Counted from the first letter of the stretch, positions 45,999 to 55,675 are shown. The stretch is DNA of 64,000 bases from Ancylobacter novellus (GCA_003241695.1 QFPN01000002.1:496001-560000), one strand, 5' to 3'. Notes: generated from the sequence alone by a model not told the origin. A program made the numbers and translations.

Positions 45999-46832
45999 AT
46001 GTCTCAAGATCTTCCCAACCTTGCCGCTCATATGATCCGGGACGAGCCGTTCTATCGGCCGGTCGGCGGAGAGATCGATCTGTTCGACGCGGCCTATGCG
46101 CGCCGGCTTCCGGTCATGCTCAAGGGCCCGACGGGTTGCGGCAAGACGAGGTTCATCGAGCACATGGCGTGGCGTCTTGGTCGGCCGCTCGTCACCGTCG
46201 CGGCGCATGAGGACCTCACCGCCGCGGACCTCGCCGGCCGCTACCTGCTCGCGCCCGAAGGCACGGTCTGGCACGACGGGCCGCTCACGACCGCGGTCCG
46301 GCAGGGCGCGATATGCTACCTCGACGAGATCGTGGAGGCGCGGCAGGACACGACGGTCGTCATCCACCCGCTGACCGACGCCCGCCGTGCGCTGCCGCTC
46401 GAGAAGAAGGGCGAGCTTGTCGAGGCGCACCCCGATTTCCAGCTCACCATCTCCTACAATCCCGGCTACCAGAGCGCGGTCAAGGATCTGAAGGAATCTA
46501 CGAAGCAGCGTTTCGTGGCGATCGAGTTCGGTTATCCGGAGCCCGCGATCGAAGCCGAGATCGTCGTTCGCGAGGCGCAGGTCGACGCGGATGTCGCCTC
46601 GGGTCTGGTCGAGGTGGGGCTTCGTTCCCGGCATCTGCGCGGCCACGGCCTCGCAGAGGGCGCCTCGACCCGGATGCTGATCCACGCAGGCAAGCTGATC
46701 GGCGCCGGCGCGTCGCTCGACGCGGCGCTGAAGGCTGCGATCCTGCTGCCGATCACCGATGAGCCGGACCTGCGCGAGGCGCTCGGCGCGGCGATCGCCG
46801 CCGCGCTCCCGGCGGCGCTGCGCGCGGGATGA
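45999..46832 (+). CDS. MoxR-family AAA+ ATPase (CbbQ/NorQ type)
   Basis: A 277-residue AAA+ ATPase that with a VWA partner remodels metalloenzymes, such as Rubisco (CbbQ) or nitric oxide reductase (NorQ). Walker A is G-P-T-G-C-G-K-T; the N-terminal family stretch is E-P-F-Y-R-P-V-G-G-E; Walker B is A-I-C-Y-L-D-E-I-V-E-A. An alternative in-frame ATG at 45969 adds 10 residues; 45999 matches family length better. It overlaps the VWA gene by four bases (ATGA). Neither Rubisco nor NorCB is in the window, so its client is unknown. Confidence 0.9.
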   Translation: MSQDLPNLAAHMIRDEPFYRPVGGEIDLFDAAYARRLPVMLKGPTGCGKTRFIEHMAWRLGRPLVTVAAHEDLTAADLAGRYLLAPEGTVWHDGPLTTAVRQGAICYLDEIVEARQDTTVVIHPLTDARRALPLEKKGELVEAHPDFQLTISYNPGYQSAVKDLKESTKQRFVAIEFGYPEPAIEAEIVVREAQVDADVASGLVEVGLRSRHLRGHGLAEGASTRMLIHAGKLIGAGASLDAALKAAILLPITDEPDLREALGAAIAAALPAALRAG

Positions 46833-49114
46833 GCGACGTCGCGCTGCTGGATGCGCCGCCCTCGGGGCCGAAGCGCGCCGCGCTGTCGGGCCTGCTGCTC
46901 GATCGCGCCGACGTCGGACCCGCGCTCCGGCGCGCGCTGTCGCTTCTGGACGCACGCTGGAGCGTCGACGAGATCGAGCTCTGGGGCGACGGCGCGCTTT
47001 CGCTTCTGCATGCGAACGCCGGCGCGCGCTGCCTGACCACGTTCTTCCGTCTGTCCGAGACCGCTTGCGGGACCCAGGGCTCCGCCGCTCTGGCGGGCGA
47101 CGCCCGCGGCGCGGTCGACGTTGCGCGGCATGCCGGCTCGGCGGCGGCGCTCGTCTGTCTGGAAGCGCTCCCGGCCGCATGGCTGCGGCTGCCTGGCGCG
47201 GGCGAGCGTGCGCGATGGTGGAGCGGTCTCGTCCGGCTCGCCCGCGAGGCCCCGCACTGCGTGTCGCTGGCCGCCGCCAACACGCCGGCCGTGCTGGCCG
47301 CAGGCGACGGCGCGGCTTTTGAAAGCTTCGTCTCTGCGGGACTGAAAGCGGCGGGAAGGAATCGCGCGCGGCAGGCGTCGTTCTTTTCGCTGGCCGACCC
47401 CGCCGCGCGCCGGTTGCTCGAGCGCGCCGGCGGCGCGGTGGGCTTCGACGAGGTCGAACGCCGCCTGTCGACGTTCGGCCGCGCGCTGTGGGGAGAGATC
47501 CCGCGACTCGTCGCGCTCGAAGGCGCCGCCGGAGCGCCGGTTCCGCAGAGGGTCTCCATCGTCGGCGATCTCGTGCGGCTCCCGCATGTGTGGCGTGGGG
47601 TTCCCGCCGCGGCCGCCGAACCGCTTTATCGCGCGGCGCTCGCGCACGCCCAGGCTCATCTCGCCTTCGGCGCACGGCAGAAGGTCGGCAAGCTCAAGCC
47701 GCTGCAGATCGCGTTGGTCGGTCTCGTTGAGGACGCGCGCGTCGAGGCGTTGGCGCTTCGCCGCTTTCCCGGATTGAGGCGTCTGTGGACGCCGTGGCAC
47801 GAGGCGAGGCCGGGCGACGCCATGACGGCTGCGGCGCTCATGGCGCGGCTCGCCCGCGCCTTGTTCGATCCGGGCTATGAGGATCCGGACGGTTTCGTCG
47901 AGAAGGGGCGGCGGCTTTTCGCCGAGGCCTCCGGCCGCCTCGATGATCCCGCGATGGCGCGTGCGGTCGGCGGCCTGCTCGGCAACGACCTCGGCCAGAT
48001 GCGGCTGCGTTTCGATCCGAAGGCCTATGTGGTCGAGCCGCTCTATCGCGACGACAATCTCGGCCTCTGGGACTTCGACGATCCGCCGGACGAACAGGCC
48101 GAGGAGATCGAGCAGGCCGTCGACGCGGCGCGTCCGACGCCGCGCGAGGAGGAAGACGGCCGTTCGTCCGACGAACTGCCCGAGGAGCAGACCGGCAAGG
48201 CGCGCGAGGCGCCCGCCGACGACAGCGGGCCCGTGGTCGCGACCTATCCGGAATGGGACCGGGCGGCGGGCGTCGAGCGGCCGTCCTGGGTCATGGTGCG
48301 CGACGCCCCGGCGGCGCATGGCGACGTCCGAGCGCTCGAAGCGCGTCTCGAAGGCCTCGGCGGTTTCGGCGAACGCATCGCTCGGCTCGTGCGGGGCGCC
48401 CGCGTCGGCCGCGCGGCGCGGCTCAAGCGCCAGCCGGAAGGCTTCGACCTCGACCTCGACGCCGCCGTCGACGCCGCGGTCGCGCTGCGGACCGGCGATC
48501 TCCCCGACGACCGCATCCATCGCGCCTCCGGCAAGCGCGCCCGCGACGTCGCGACCGTCGTGCTGGTGGACGTCTCGGAATCGACGCGGGACCGGATCGG
48601 GGACGACACCGTGCTCGGCGTCGAGCGGATCGCGGTCGCGGCTCTCGCCCGCGCCATGGCGGCGCTCGGCGACGCCTTCGCCATCCGCGCCTTCGCCTCC
48701 TGCGGGCGCGAGGACGTGCGGTTGATCCGCGTGAAGGACTTCGGCGATCCGTTCGACGCCGCCGCGACGGCGCGGCTCGCCGGTCTCACGCCGGGCCTGT
48801 CGACCCGCCTTGGCGCCGCGCTGCGCCATGTTGGAGCGGAACTGGAGGGGGTGCGCGCGCATCGCAAGCTGGTCATCGCGCTGACCGACGGCGAGCCGTC
48901 CGACATCGACGTCGCCGATCCGCTCGATCTGGCGGAGGACGCGCGGCGCGCGACGCTCGCGCTCAGGCGGCGCGGCGTCGACGTGTTCGGCGTGACGCTC
49001 GGGGAGGGGAGGCCGACCGCCGCCTTCGGGCGCGCCAACACCATTCCCGCGGCGCGGCTCGAGGAATTGCCGGCGCGGCTGTCGGAACTCTATTTCCGGC
49101 TGGCGAGGCTCTGA
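46829..49114 (+). CDS. VWA-domain protein, NorD/CbbO type
   Basis: A 761-residue partner of the preceding ATPase. The C-terminal von Willebrand A domain (about 560-761) carries the MIDAS motif D-V-S-E-S-T-R-D and T-D-G-E-P-S-D. The N-terminal 400 residues are helical as in NorD/CbbO, and an acidic linker lies near residues 425-460. It links MoxR activity to a target enzyme. Position behind the DMF-related regulator operon makes DMFase a candidate client. Its 3' end overlaps the convergent oxyR by 25 bases. Confidence 0.9.
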   Translation: MSDVALLDAPPSGPKRAALSGLLLDRADVGPALRRALSLLDARWSVDEIELWGDGALSLLHANAGARCLTTFFRLSETACGTQGSAALAGDARGAVDVARHAGSAAALVCLEALPAAWLRLPGAGERARWWSGLVRLAREAPHCVSLAAANTPAVLAAGDGAAFESFVSAGLKAAGRNRARQASFFSLADPAARRLLERAGGAVGFDEVERRLSTFGRALWGEIPRLVALEGAAGAPVPQRVSIVGDLVRLPHVWRGVPAAAAEPLYRAALAHAQAHLAFGARQKVGKLKPLQIALVGLVEDARVEALALRRFPGLRRLWTPWHEARPGDAMTAAALMARLARALFDPGYEDPDGFVEKGRRLFAEASGRLDDPAMARAVGGLLGNDLGQMRLRFDPKAYVVEPLYRDDNLGLWDFDDPPDEQAEEIEQAVDAARPTPREEEDGRSSDELPEEQTGKAREAPADDSGPVVATYPEWDRAAGVERPSWVMVRDAPAAHGDVRALEARLEGLGGFGERIARLVRGARVGRAARLKRQPEGFDLDLDAAVDAAVALRTGDLPDDRIHRASGKRARDVATVVLVDVSESTRDRIGDDTVLGVERIAVAALARAMAALGDAFAIRAFASCGREDVRLIRVKDFGDPFDAAATARLAGLTPGLSTRLGAALRHVGAELEGVRAHRKLVIALTDGEPSDIDVADPLDLAEDARRATLALRRRGVDVFGVTLGEGRPTAAFGRANTIPAARLEELPARLSELYFRLARL

Positions 49115-50013
49115 CGCGGCGCGAGAGCCGATTGTCGAACCAGCTCGCTGATCTCGAGAAGTTGCGCGGCGAGCGGGCTCGTCTTGCGCCACACCATGCC
49201 GATGGTCCGGCGCGGCTGCGGCGTCTTGAAACGCGCGATCGACACCGAGGCCGAACGGGTTTCGACCGCCACCGCCATCTCGGGAATGAGCGTGATCCCG
49301 AGACCCGCCTCGACCATCTGAACCAGCGTCGACAACGAGCTTGCGTCGAGCAGATCCCGCGCCGACGCGGCGTGCGGGCTCCTGTTGCAGAACGACAGCG
49401 CCTGGTCGCGGAAGCAGTGGCCTTCCTCGAGGAGCAGCAGCCTCATTTCGCGAAGGGTTTCGCGATCCGGGATCGGCTTGCCTTCGTCCCCGCTCGGCCG
49501 CACGAGCACGAAGTCTTCGGTAAAGAGCGCGGCTTCCGTGAGCGAAGGCTCCGACACCGGCAAGGCCACGATCGCCATGTCGAGCCGTCCCTCGTTCAGC
49601 TCCTGGACGAGCTTCGGGGTCAGCGTCTCGCGAACGTGAAGATCCAGCCCCTCGTGCAGCCGTGTGAGTTCGCCGACGAGGCTGGGCAACAGATAGGGCG
49701 CGATCGTCGGTATCACGCCGATGCGCAGCCGCCCCACCAGGCCGCCGCGTGACGCGCGGGCGTATTCCTCAAGATCGTCCAGCGCGCGCAGGATGTCCCT
49801 GGCCCGCAACGCGATCTCCTCGCCGAAACTCGTGAGCCGCACCTGCCGCCTGTCCCGCTCGAACAGCGCCGCTCCCAGCTCCTCCTCAAGGGATTTGATC
49901 TGCATCGACAACGCCGGCTGGGAAATCGCGCAGGCTTCCGCCGCGCGCCCGAAATGGCCGTGCCGCGCCAGCGCCTCGAAGTAGCGAAACTGCTTGAGCG
50001 TGAGGTTATTCAT
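49090..50013 (-). CDS. oxyR: Hydrogen-peroxide-sensing LysR regulator OxyR
   Basis: A 307-residue LysR-type regulator. N-terminal winged helix (L-K-Q-F-R-Y-F-E-A-L ... A-A-E-A-C-A-I-S-Q-P-A-L-S). The redox pair C200 and C209 in G-H-C-F-R-D-Q-A-L-S-F-C matches the E. coli OxyR disulfide switch (C199/C208). It is divergent from katG, the classical target. Its stop lies inside the 3' end of the convergent VWA gene. Confidence 0.95.
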   Translation of the reverse strand: MNNLTLKQFRYFEALARHGHFGRAAEACAISQPALSMQIKSLEEELGAALFERDRRQVRLTSFGEEIALRARDILRALDDLEEYARASRGGLVGRLRIGVIPTIAPYLLPSLVGELTRLHEGLDLHVRETLTPKLVQELNEGRLDMAIVALPVSEPSLTEAALFTEDFVLVRPSGDEGKPIPDRETLREMRLLLLEEGHCFRDQALSFCNRSPHAASARDLLDASSLSTLVQMVEAGLGITLIPEMAVAVETRSASVSIARFKTPQPRRTIGMVWRKTSPLAAQLLEISELVRQSALAPRQSLASRK

Positions 50014-50058
50014 AGGCTGCGCTTATCGTCATAATTAGAAAATCGGAATTAATATAAT
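50012..50058 (+). promoter_or_regulatory. oxyR-katG divergent promoter
   Basis: A perfect -10 hexamer TATAAT (50053-50058) faces katG, with no good -35 at the expected distance, as is usual for activator-dependent promoters. ATAG-N7-TTAT (50012-50026), overlapping the oxyR start, resembles half of the OxyR site ATAG-N7-CTAT. The katG leader would be about 100 bases. Confidence 0.45.
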
Positions 50059-50166
50059 GAAACGGGTTTGGTAAGAGGCGCGCAGGGAGCGGGAGACCGC
50101 GCCGTCCGGCGCGGTCCGATCGCCAACGAAAGCACCTTAGTCAGCCGAGCCAAATCGGAGAACAAG

Positions 50167-52341
50167 ATGGACGCGAAGACCGACGACAGCGCGGGGAAAT
50201 GCCCCGTGGCCCACGGCGCCCCGAGGCAGAACACCGACTGGTGGCCGAACACGCTCCCGGTCGACCTCCTGAACCAGCACTCTTCCAAGTCCGATCCGCT
50301 GGATAAGGCGTTTAATTATCGTGAGGAATTCAAGAAGCTCGACTACACGGCGCTGAAGCGCGACCTCCGCGCGTTGATGACCGACTCCCAGGACTGGTGG
50401 CCGGCCGACTTCGGCCACTACGGACCTCAGTTCGTCCGCATGTCCTGGCACGCCGCCGGCACCTATCGTCTCGCGGACGGCCGCGGCGGCGGCGGCCGCG
50501 GGCAGCAGCGCTTCGCCCCGCTCAACGCTTGGCCGGACAACGTCAACATCGACAAGTCGCGCCGCCTGTTGTGGCCGATCAAGCAGAAGTACGGCCAGCA
50601 GATCTCCTGGGCAGATCTGCTGATCCTCACCGGCAACGTCGCGCTGGAGACCATGGGCTTCCGGACGTTCGGCTTCGCCGGCGGGCGCGCCGACACCTGG
50701 GAGCCGGATCGCGACGTCGATTGGGGCAACGACACCGACTGGCTGACGCACCGCACGCCCGACAAATTCGCGAAGAACCTCGGCGCGACCGAGATGGGCC
50801 TGATCTACGTCAACCCGCAGGGCCCGAACGCCGACGGCGATCCGCTCTCGGCTGCGGAGTTCATCCGCGAGACGTTCAAGCGGATGGCGATGAACGACGA
50901 GGAAACCGTGGCGCTGATCGCCGGCGGCCACACCTTCGGCAAGACCCACGGCGCCGCCGCTGAGTCCTACAAGGGTCCGGATCCGGAAGCCGCCGACATC
51001 GAGGACCAAGGTCTCGGGTGGAGCTCCAGCTACGGCGCGGGTCACGGCGGCGACGCCATCGGATCCGGCCTCGAGGTCACGTGGACCCAGACACCGGCGC
51101 AGTGGTCGAACTTCTTCTTCGAGAACCTGTTCAAGTACGAATGGGTTCAGACGAGGAGCCCGGCGGGCGCGATCCAGTGGGAGGCAAAGGACGCCCCCGA
51201 GATCATCCCGATGGCGCACGACCCGTCGAAGAAGATCAAGCCGACGATGCTCACGACCGACCTGTCGCTGCGCTTCGATCCGATCTACGAGAAGATCTCG
51301 CGCCGCTTCCTCGAGGACCCGCAGGCCTTCGCTGAAGCCTTCGCTCGGGCCTGGTTCAAGCTGACGCATCGCGACCTCGGCCCGCGTTCGCGTTACATCG
51401 GGCCGGAAGTTCCGAAGGAAGTCCTGATCTGGCAGGATCCGATTCCGGCCGTCGACCATCCGCTGATCGACGAGGCGGACGCCGCGACCCTCAAGGCGAA
51501 GATTCTGGAATCGGGTCTCACCGTTTCCGAGCTGGTCGGAACCGCTTGGGCTTCGGCCTCGACGTTCCGCGGCGGCGACAAGCGGGGCGGCGCCAACGGC
51601 GCGCGCATCCGCCTCGCTCCGCAGAAGGACTGGGAGGTGAACCAGCCCGAGCAGCTCGCCAAGGTGCTTGGCGTACTGGAAGGAGTGAAGGCCGAGTTCG
51701 ACGCTCATGCGGCCGGCGGCAAGAAGGTCTCGATCGCCGACCTGATCGTGCTCGCCGGAAACGCGGGCGTCGAGAAGGCCGCGAAGGCGGCGGGCCACTC
51801 CGTGACCGTGCCGTTCGCGCCCGGCCGCGCCGACGCCAAACAGGAAGAGACCGACGTCGACAGCTTCAGTTACCTGGAGCCGGAGCTCGACGGCTTCCGC
51901 AACTACGAGAAGTCCAACACTAAGCGCGCCGAAGTGGCGTTGATCGACAAGGCTCAGCTGCTGACGCTGACCGCGCCCGAGCTCACCGTCCTGTTCGGCG
52001 GCCTCCGCGCGATCAACATCAACGTCGGCGGCTCCATGCGGGGCGTGCTGACCGACAAGCCGGGTCAGCTCACCAACGACGTGTTCGTGAACCTGCTGTC
52101 CATGGACACGAAGTGGAAGGCGACCGACGACGCCAAGACCGAGTTCGAAGGAACCGACCGCAAGACCGGCGAGAAGACCGGGACTGCGTCCCGCGCCGAC
52201 CTCGTCTTCGGCTCGAACTCGATCCTGCGCGCGCTCGCCGAGGTCTACGCCTCGTCCGACGCCAAGGAGAAGTTCGTGAAGGACTTCGTCGCGGCCTGGA
52301 CCAAGGTGACGAACCTCGACCGGTTCGATCTCGCGGACTGA
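50167..52341 (+). CDS. katG: Catalase-peroxidase KatG
   Basis: A 724-residue bifunctional haem catalase-peroxidase. The distal motif V-R-M-S-W-H-A-A-G-T-Y-R and proximal His motif I-A-G-G-H-T-F-G-K-T-H-G are intact. The N-terminus M-D-A-K-T-D-D-S-A-G-K-C-P-V-A-H-G matches KatG proteins; the ATG at 50167 follows GGAGAAC, and an in-frame start at 50068 is rejected because it would extend into the promoter. Expected to be induced by OxyR on peroxide stress. Confidence 0.97.
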   Translation: MDAKTDDSAGKCPVAHGAPRQNTDWWPNTLPVDLLNQHSSKSDPLDKAFNYREEFKKLDYTALKRDLRALMTDSQDWWPADFGHYGPQFVRMSWHAAGTYRLADGRGGGGRGQQRFAPLNAWPDNVNIDKSRRLLWPIKQKYGQQISWADLLILTGNVALETMGFRTFGFAGGRADTWEPDRDVDWGNDTDWLTHRTPDKFAKNLGATEMGLIYVNPQGPNADGDPLSAAEFIRETFKRMAMNDEETVALIAGGHTFGKTHGAAAESYKGPDPEAADIEDQGLGWSSSYGAGHGGDAIGSGLEVTWTQTPAQWSNFFFENLFKYEWVQTRSPAGAIQWEAKDAPEIIPMAHDPSKKIKPTMLTTDLSLRFDPIYEKISRRFLEDPQAFAEAFARAWFKLTHRDLGPRSRYIGPEVPKEVLIWQDPIPAVDHPLIDEADAATLKAKILESGLTVSELVGTAWASASTFRGGDKRGGANGARIRLAPQKDWEVNQPEQLAKVLGVLEGVKAEFDAHAAGGKKVSIADLIVLAGNAGVEKAAKAAGHSVTVPFAPGRADAKQEETDVDSFSYLEPELDGFRNYEKSNTKRAEVALIDKAQLLTLTAPELTVLFGGLRAININVGGSMRGVLTDKPGQLTNDVFVNLLSMDTKWKATDDAKTEFEGTDRKTGEKTGTASRADLVFGSNSILRALAEVYASSDAKEKFVKDFVAAWTKVTNLDRFDLAD

Positions 52342-52352
52342 CGACGAAACTC

Positions 52353-52380
52353 CCCGGCGCCGCGGCATCGCGGCGCCGGG
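52353..52380 (+). terminator. katG proximal hairpin
   Basis: A perfect 12-bp inverted repeat CCCGGCGCCGCG-GCAT-CGCGGCGCCGGG 11 bases after the katG stop. No T-run follows; it is probably an RNA-stabilising or factor-dependent terminator ahead of the stronger one at 52404. Confidence 0.6.
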
Positions 52381-52403
52381 AGGCATGGAAATCAGAAATT
52401 CCG

Positions 52404-52454
52404 AAAACGGCCGGGTTCAGGGGGCGCAGGCGACCGGAGCCCGGCCGTTTTTTT
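52404..52454. terminator. Bidirectional intrinsic terminator between katG and ureD
   Basis: AAAACGGCCGGG (52404-52415) pairs with CCCGGCCGTTTT (52440-52451), followed on the plus strand by a T-run to 52454 and on the minus strand by the complementary TTTT. It serves convergent katG and the urease operon; the ureD stop codon lies within its edge. Confidence 0.85.
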
Positions 52455-53310
52455 ATTTCCGGCGGCGGGCGGGCGAAAAGCCGAGCGCCGCTTCGACTGC
52501 GAGATCGAACAGCGCCTCGATCCCGCGCGTGATCGCCCCGCCGTTCGCCGCGACCATCCGCACACCGAGACCCGCATCGTTCGGTAGGCCGCCGGCCCCT
52601 GCGCGACAGGAGACCGCGTCGAGCGCCGCCTCGACGGCCGCCGCATCCGGCAGCCGCGCCGCCGGTCCGAGCAAAAGCGCCGATCCATAGGCCGCGCAGT
52701 CCGGCCCGAGCAGCGAACGCGGCCCGATAAGCTCCGCGCCGAGAACGGCCGAACGGTCGACGACAAGCGTCGCGCCGCCCGGTCCCACGACCCGCGTTTC
52801 GGCGGCCAGCCGGTCGAACGGCCGGTCGAGCCCGGCGTAGTCATGCCATGCGACGCCGTCGGCGACGATCGCGACCGCGCCGTCGCCGAGGCGCACTTCG
52901 GTCGCGAGGTCGAGCGCGGCTCCCGGAAACATCACCAGCGGGTCGAGCGTCAGCGCCGCGAATGCGTCGTCGCCGACATCGACGGCGACCGACTGCCGCG
53001 CCGGCGCCGCGCCGGTGTCGTGCACCACCGTTGCGGCCTGGCTGGTGACATGCGCCAGTGCTCCAGCCTTGACTGTCAGCCTGAGGTCGAGCCGGTCGCC
53101 GCGATAAACGCCGCCCGACGCCGACTGCAGATAGAGCGTCGCGAGATCCGGCCGCGCCGCGTCGAGTGCGAAAGGGCGGGTGACGTGGAACGGGTAGGGG
53201 ACCGTCTGCCGGACGAGGGCCGAACGCCCCCCGCCGCGCGCGAAGACGAGCTCCGCGCTTCGGAAGCGCCCCGCTGCGGTCTCCCCGATCGCATACTCGC
53301 CGGGCTTCAT
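52453..53310 (-). CDS. ureD: Urease accessory protein UreD (UreH)
   Basis: A 285-residue scaffold that docks on apo-urease and recruits UreF/UreG for nickel delivery. Typical features are A-L-V-R-Q-T-V-P-Y-P-F-H-V-T-R-P, Y-L-Q-S-A-S-G-G-V-Y-R-G-D and T-S-Q-A-A-T-V-V-H. Its ATG overlaps the ureG stop (ATGA). It is the last gene of the operon, whereas in many bacteria it is first. Confidence 0.93.
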   Translation of the reverse strand: MKPGEYAIGETAAGRFRSAELVFARGGGRSALVRQTVPYPFHVTRPFALDAARPDLATLYLQSASGGVYRGDRLDLRLTVKAGALAHVTSQAATVVHDTGAAPARQSVAVDVGDDAFAALTLDPLVMFPGAALDLATEVRLGDGAVAIVADGVAWHDYAGLDRPFDRLAAETRVVGPGGATLVVDRSAVLGAELIGPRSLLGPDCAAYGSALLLGPAARLPDAAAVEAALDAVSCRAGAGGLPNDAGLGVRMVAANGGAITRGIEALFDLAVEAALGFSPARRRK

Positions 53311-53966
53311 GCGGTGAACAGCACCGCGCGGGCGATCATGTCGGCGACGGCGCCGACGCCTTCGCCGCTGCGCGCGTTGGTGGCGAGAACCGGCTTGCCG
53401 GCCCGGACGCCGTTCGCCTCCTGAAGCATCCGCTCGAGATCGACGCCGACATGGGGCGCGAGATCGGTCTTGTTGACGACGAGCAGGTCGCTTCTCAGCA
53501 CGCCCGGCCCCTTCTTGCGCGGAATGTCGTCGCCGCCCGCGACGTCGATCACGAACATCCACCAGTCGACGAGGTCGAGCGAAAAGGTCGATGCGAGATT
53601 GTCGCCGCCGGACTCGAAAATCACCAGTTCGAGGCCCGGAAACGCCGCTTCGAGGTCGTCGCCGGCGGCCATGTTAAGCGTCGGGTCCTCGCGGATGACT
53701 GTGTGCGGGCAGGCCCCGGCTTCGACTGCGAGCACGCGTTCGGGCTCGATCAGCCCGGAGCGGCGCAGGCGCTCGGCGTCTTCCTTCGTGACGAGGTCGT
53801 TGGTGACGACGGCGAGATCGACGCCGCGGCCGCGCAGCTCCGGGATCAGCCGCTCGATCAGCGCGGTCTTGCCGGAGCCGACCGGTCCGCCGATCCCGAT
53901 CCGCGCGGCGGAAGTCTTCGAGACGGTCGTCTCGTCCCGCGAGGAAAATTCCAGCACCGCCGTCAC
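53307..53966 (-). CDS. ureG: Urease accessory GTPase UreG
   Basis: A 219-residue SIMIBI GTPase powering nickel insertion into urease. P-loop G-G-P-V-G-S-G-K-T; metal-binding C-P-H motif in G-A-C-P-H-T-V-I-R-E-D; guanine motif N-K-T-D. The GTG at 53966 overlaps the ureC stop (GTGA). This start leaves a slightly longer N-terminus than usual (about 15 residues before the core); a later start is possible. Confidence 0.95.
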   Translation of the reverse strand: MTAVLEFSSRDETTVSKTSAARIGIGGPVGSGKTALIERLIPELRGRGVDLAVVTNDLVTKEDAERLRRSGLIEPERVLAVEAGACPHTVIREDPTLNMAAGDDLEAAFPGLELVIFESGGDNLASTFSLDLVDWWMFVIDVAGGDDIPRKKGPGVLRSDLLVVNKTDLAPHVGVDLERMLQEANGVRAGKPVLATNARSGEGVGAVADMIARAVLFTA

Positions 53967-55675
53967 CTCAGCATGTAGCGCCGCGCGAGCGGCAGTTCGG
54001 TGGCGGGCTCGCAGGTCGCAAGCTCGCCGTCGACGAAGACGTCGAAGGTCTGCGGATCGACGCGGATGTTCGGCAGAGCGTCGTTGTGAAGCATGTCGGA
54101 CTTCTTCAGGTCCCGCGTGCCGGAGGCGGGCAAGAGGAGCTTGGAGATGCCGAGCTCCTCCCTGAGGCCGCGCGCGATCGCGAGCGGATGAACGAAGCAG
54201 GCGGAGAGGGCGGGGGCCGCCTTGCCGAACGCGCCCCATTGCGGGCGCAGCAGCAGCGGCTCGCAGGTCATCAGCGAGGCCGCGCTGTCGCCCATGGCGC
54301 CCCACGCGATGAAGCCGCTCTTGATCACGAGCTCCGGCTTGATCCCGAAGAAGGCCGGCCGCCACACCACGATGTCGGCCATCTTGCCGTCTTCGAGCGA
54401 CCCGATGTGCTCCGCGATGCCGAAGGTCTTCGCCGCGTTGATGGTGTACTTCGCGACGTAGCGCTTGATGCGCTCGTTGTCGCCGAAGCCGGGCTTCTCC
54501 TCCGGGAGGAGTCCGCGCTGGTCCTTCATCTTGGAGGCGAGCTGCCATGTCCGGCAGATCACCTCGTGGATGCGCCCCATGCCCTGGCTGTCGGAGCCGA
54601 GCATCGAGATCGCGCCGATGTCGTGCAGGATGTCCTCGGCCGCGATGGTCTGGGCGCGGATCCGGCTCTCCGCGAAGGCCACGTCCTCCGGGATCGCCGG
54701 ATTGAGGTGGTGGCAGGTCATGGTCATGTCGAGATGTTCGTCGAACGTGTTGACCGTGTAGGGATTGGTCGGGTTCGTCGACGACGGCAGGCAGTGGCTT
54801 TCGCCCGCCACGCGGATGATGTCCGGCGCGTGGCCGCCGCCGGCGCCTTCCGTGTGGTACATGTGGATGGTGCGGCCGCCGATCGCGGCCAGCGTGTCCT
54901 CCAGGAACCCGCTTTCGTTCAGCGTGTCGGTGTGCAGCTGCACCTGATAGTCGAGCTCGTCGGCCGAGCGCAGGCAGGCGTCGATCGTCGCCGGCATCGC
55001 GCCCCAGTCCTCGTGAATCTTGAGGCCGAGGCACCCGGTCTCGAGCTGTTCCTTGAGACATCCCGGAATGTGGCTGTTGCCGCGGCCGAGGAAGCCGAAG
55101 TTCATCGGCCAGGCTTCGGAGGCCTGCAGCATCTTGCCGGTGTTGAACGGGCCGCCGGAATCGATGCCGACCGTGATCGGTCCGAGAGAGCCGCCGAGCA
55201 TGGTGGTGAGGCCGGAGGCGAGCGCATGTTCGACGAGGCCCGCGGAGTCAAAGTGCACATGCACGTCGATGCCGCCCGCGGTCGCGATCAGGCCTTCGCA
55301 GTCGCGCACCGTCGTGCCGGCGCCGACGATCAGCCTGGGATCGACGCCGTCCATGACGGCGGGATTGCCGGCCTTGCCGACGCCCGCGATCTTGCCGTCC
55401 TTGATGCCGAGGTCGCCCTTCACGATCCCGAGCACGGCGTCGATCACGGTGACGTTGCAGAGCAGGAAGTCGAGCGCGCCGTCCGCGTTGGTGATCCCGG
55501 CCGCGAGGCCGAGGCCGTCGCGCAGCGTCTTGCCGCCGCCGTGCAGGCATTCGTCGCCATAGGCCGCGTAGTCCTTCTCGACCACGGCGACGAGGGAGGT
55601 GTCTCCGAGACGCAGGCCGTCGCCGACGGTCGGCCCGTACATCGCGGCGTAGTCCTTGCGGGCGATCTTGACCAT
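53963..55675 (-). CDS. ureC: Urease alpha (catalytic) subunit
   Basis: A 570-residue nickel amidohydrolase splitting urea into ammonia and carbamate. The His pair H-V-H-F, the carbamylated Lys in G-L-K-I-H-E-D-W-G, the active-site flap with C-H-H-L, and the nickel-ligand region are all present. Length equals the standard 566-572. It begins 10 bases after ureAB and is coupled to ureG by GTGA. Confidence 0.98.
   Translation of the reverse strand: MVKIARKDYAAMYGPTVGDGLRLGDTSLVAVVEKDYAAYGDECLHGGGKTLRDGLGLAAGITNADGALDFLLCNVTVIDAVLGIVKGDLGIKDGKIAGVGKAGNPAVMDGVDPRLIVGAGTTVRDCEGLIATAGGIDVHVHFDSAGLVEHALASGLTTMLGGSLGPITVGIDSGGPFNTGKMLQASEAWPMNFGFLGRGNSHIPGCLKEQLETGCLGLKIHEDWGAMPATIDACLRSADELDYQVQLHTDTLNESGFLEDTLAAIGGRTIHMYHTEGAGGGHAPDIIRVAGESHCLPSSTNPTNPYTVNTFDEHLDMTMTCHHLNPAIPEDVAFAESRIRAQTIAAEDILHDIGAISMLGSDSQGMGRIHEVICRTWQLASKMKDQRGLLPEEKPGFGDNERIKRYVAKYTINAAKTFGIAEHIGSLEDGKMADIVVWRPAFFGIKPELVIKSGFIAWGAMGDSAASLMTCEPLLLRPQWGAFGKAAPALSACFVHPLAIARGLREELGISKLLLPASGTRDLKKSDMLHNDALPNIRVDPQTFDVFVDGELATCEPATELPLARRYMLR

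Noticed and set aside
45999..49114. Calling the pair cbbQO or norQD
   Set aside because: No Rubisco or nitric oxide reductase genes in the window; the sequence alone does not separate the subfamilies.
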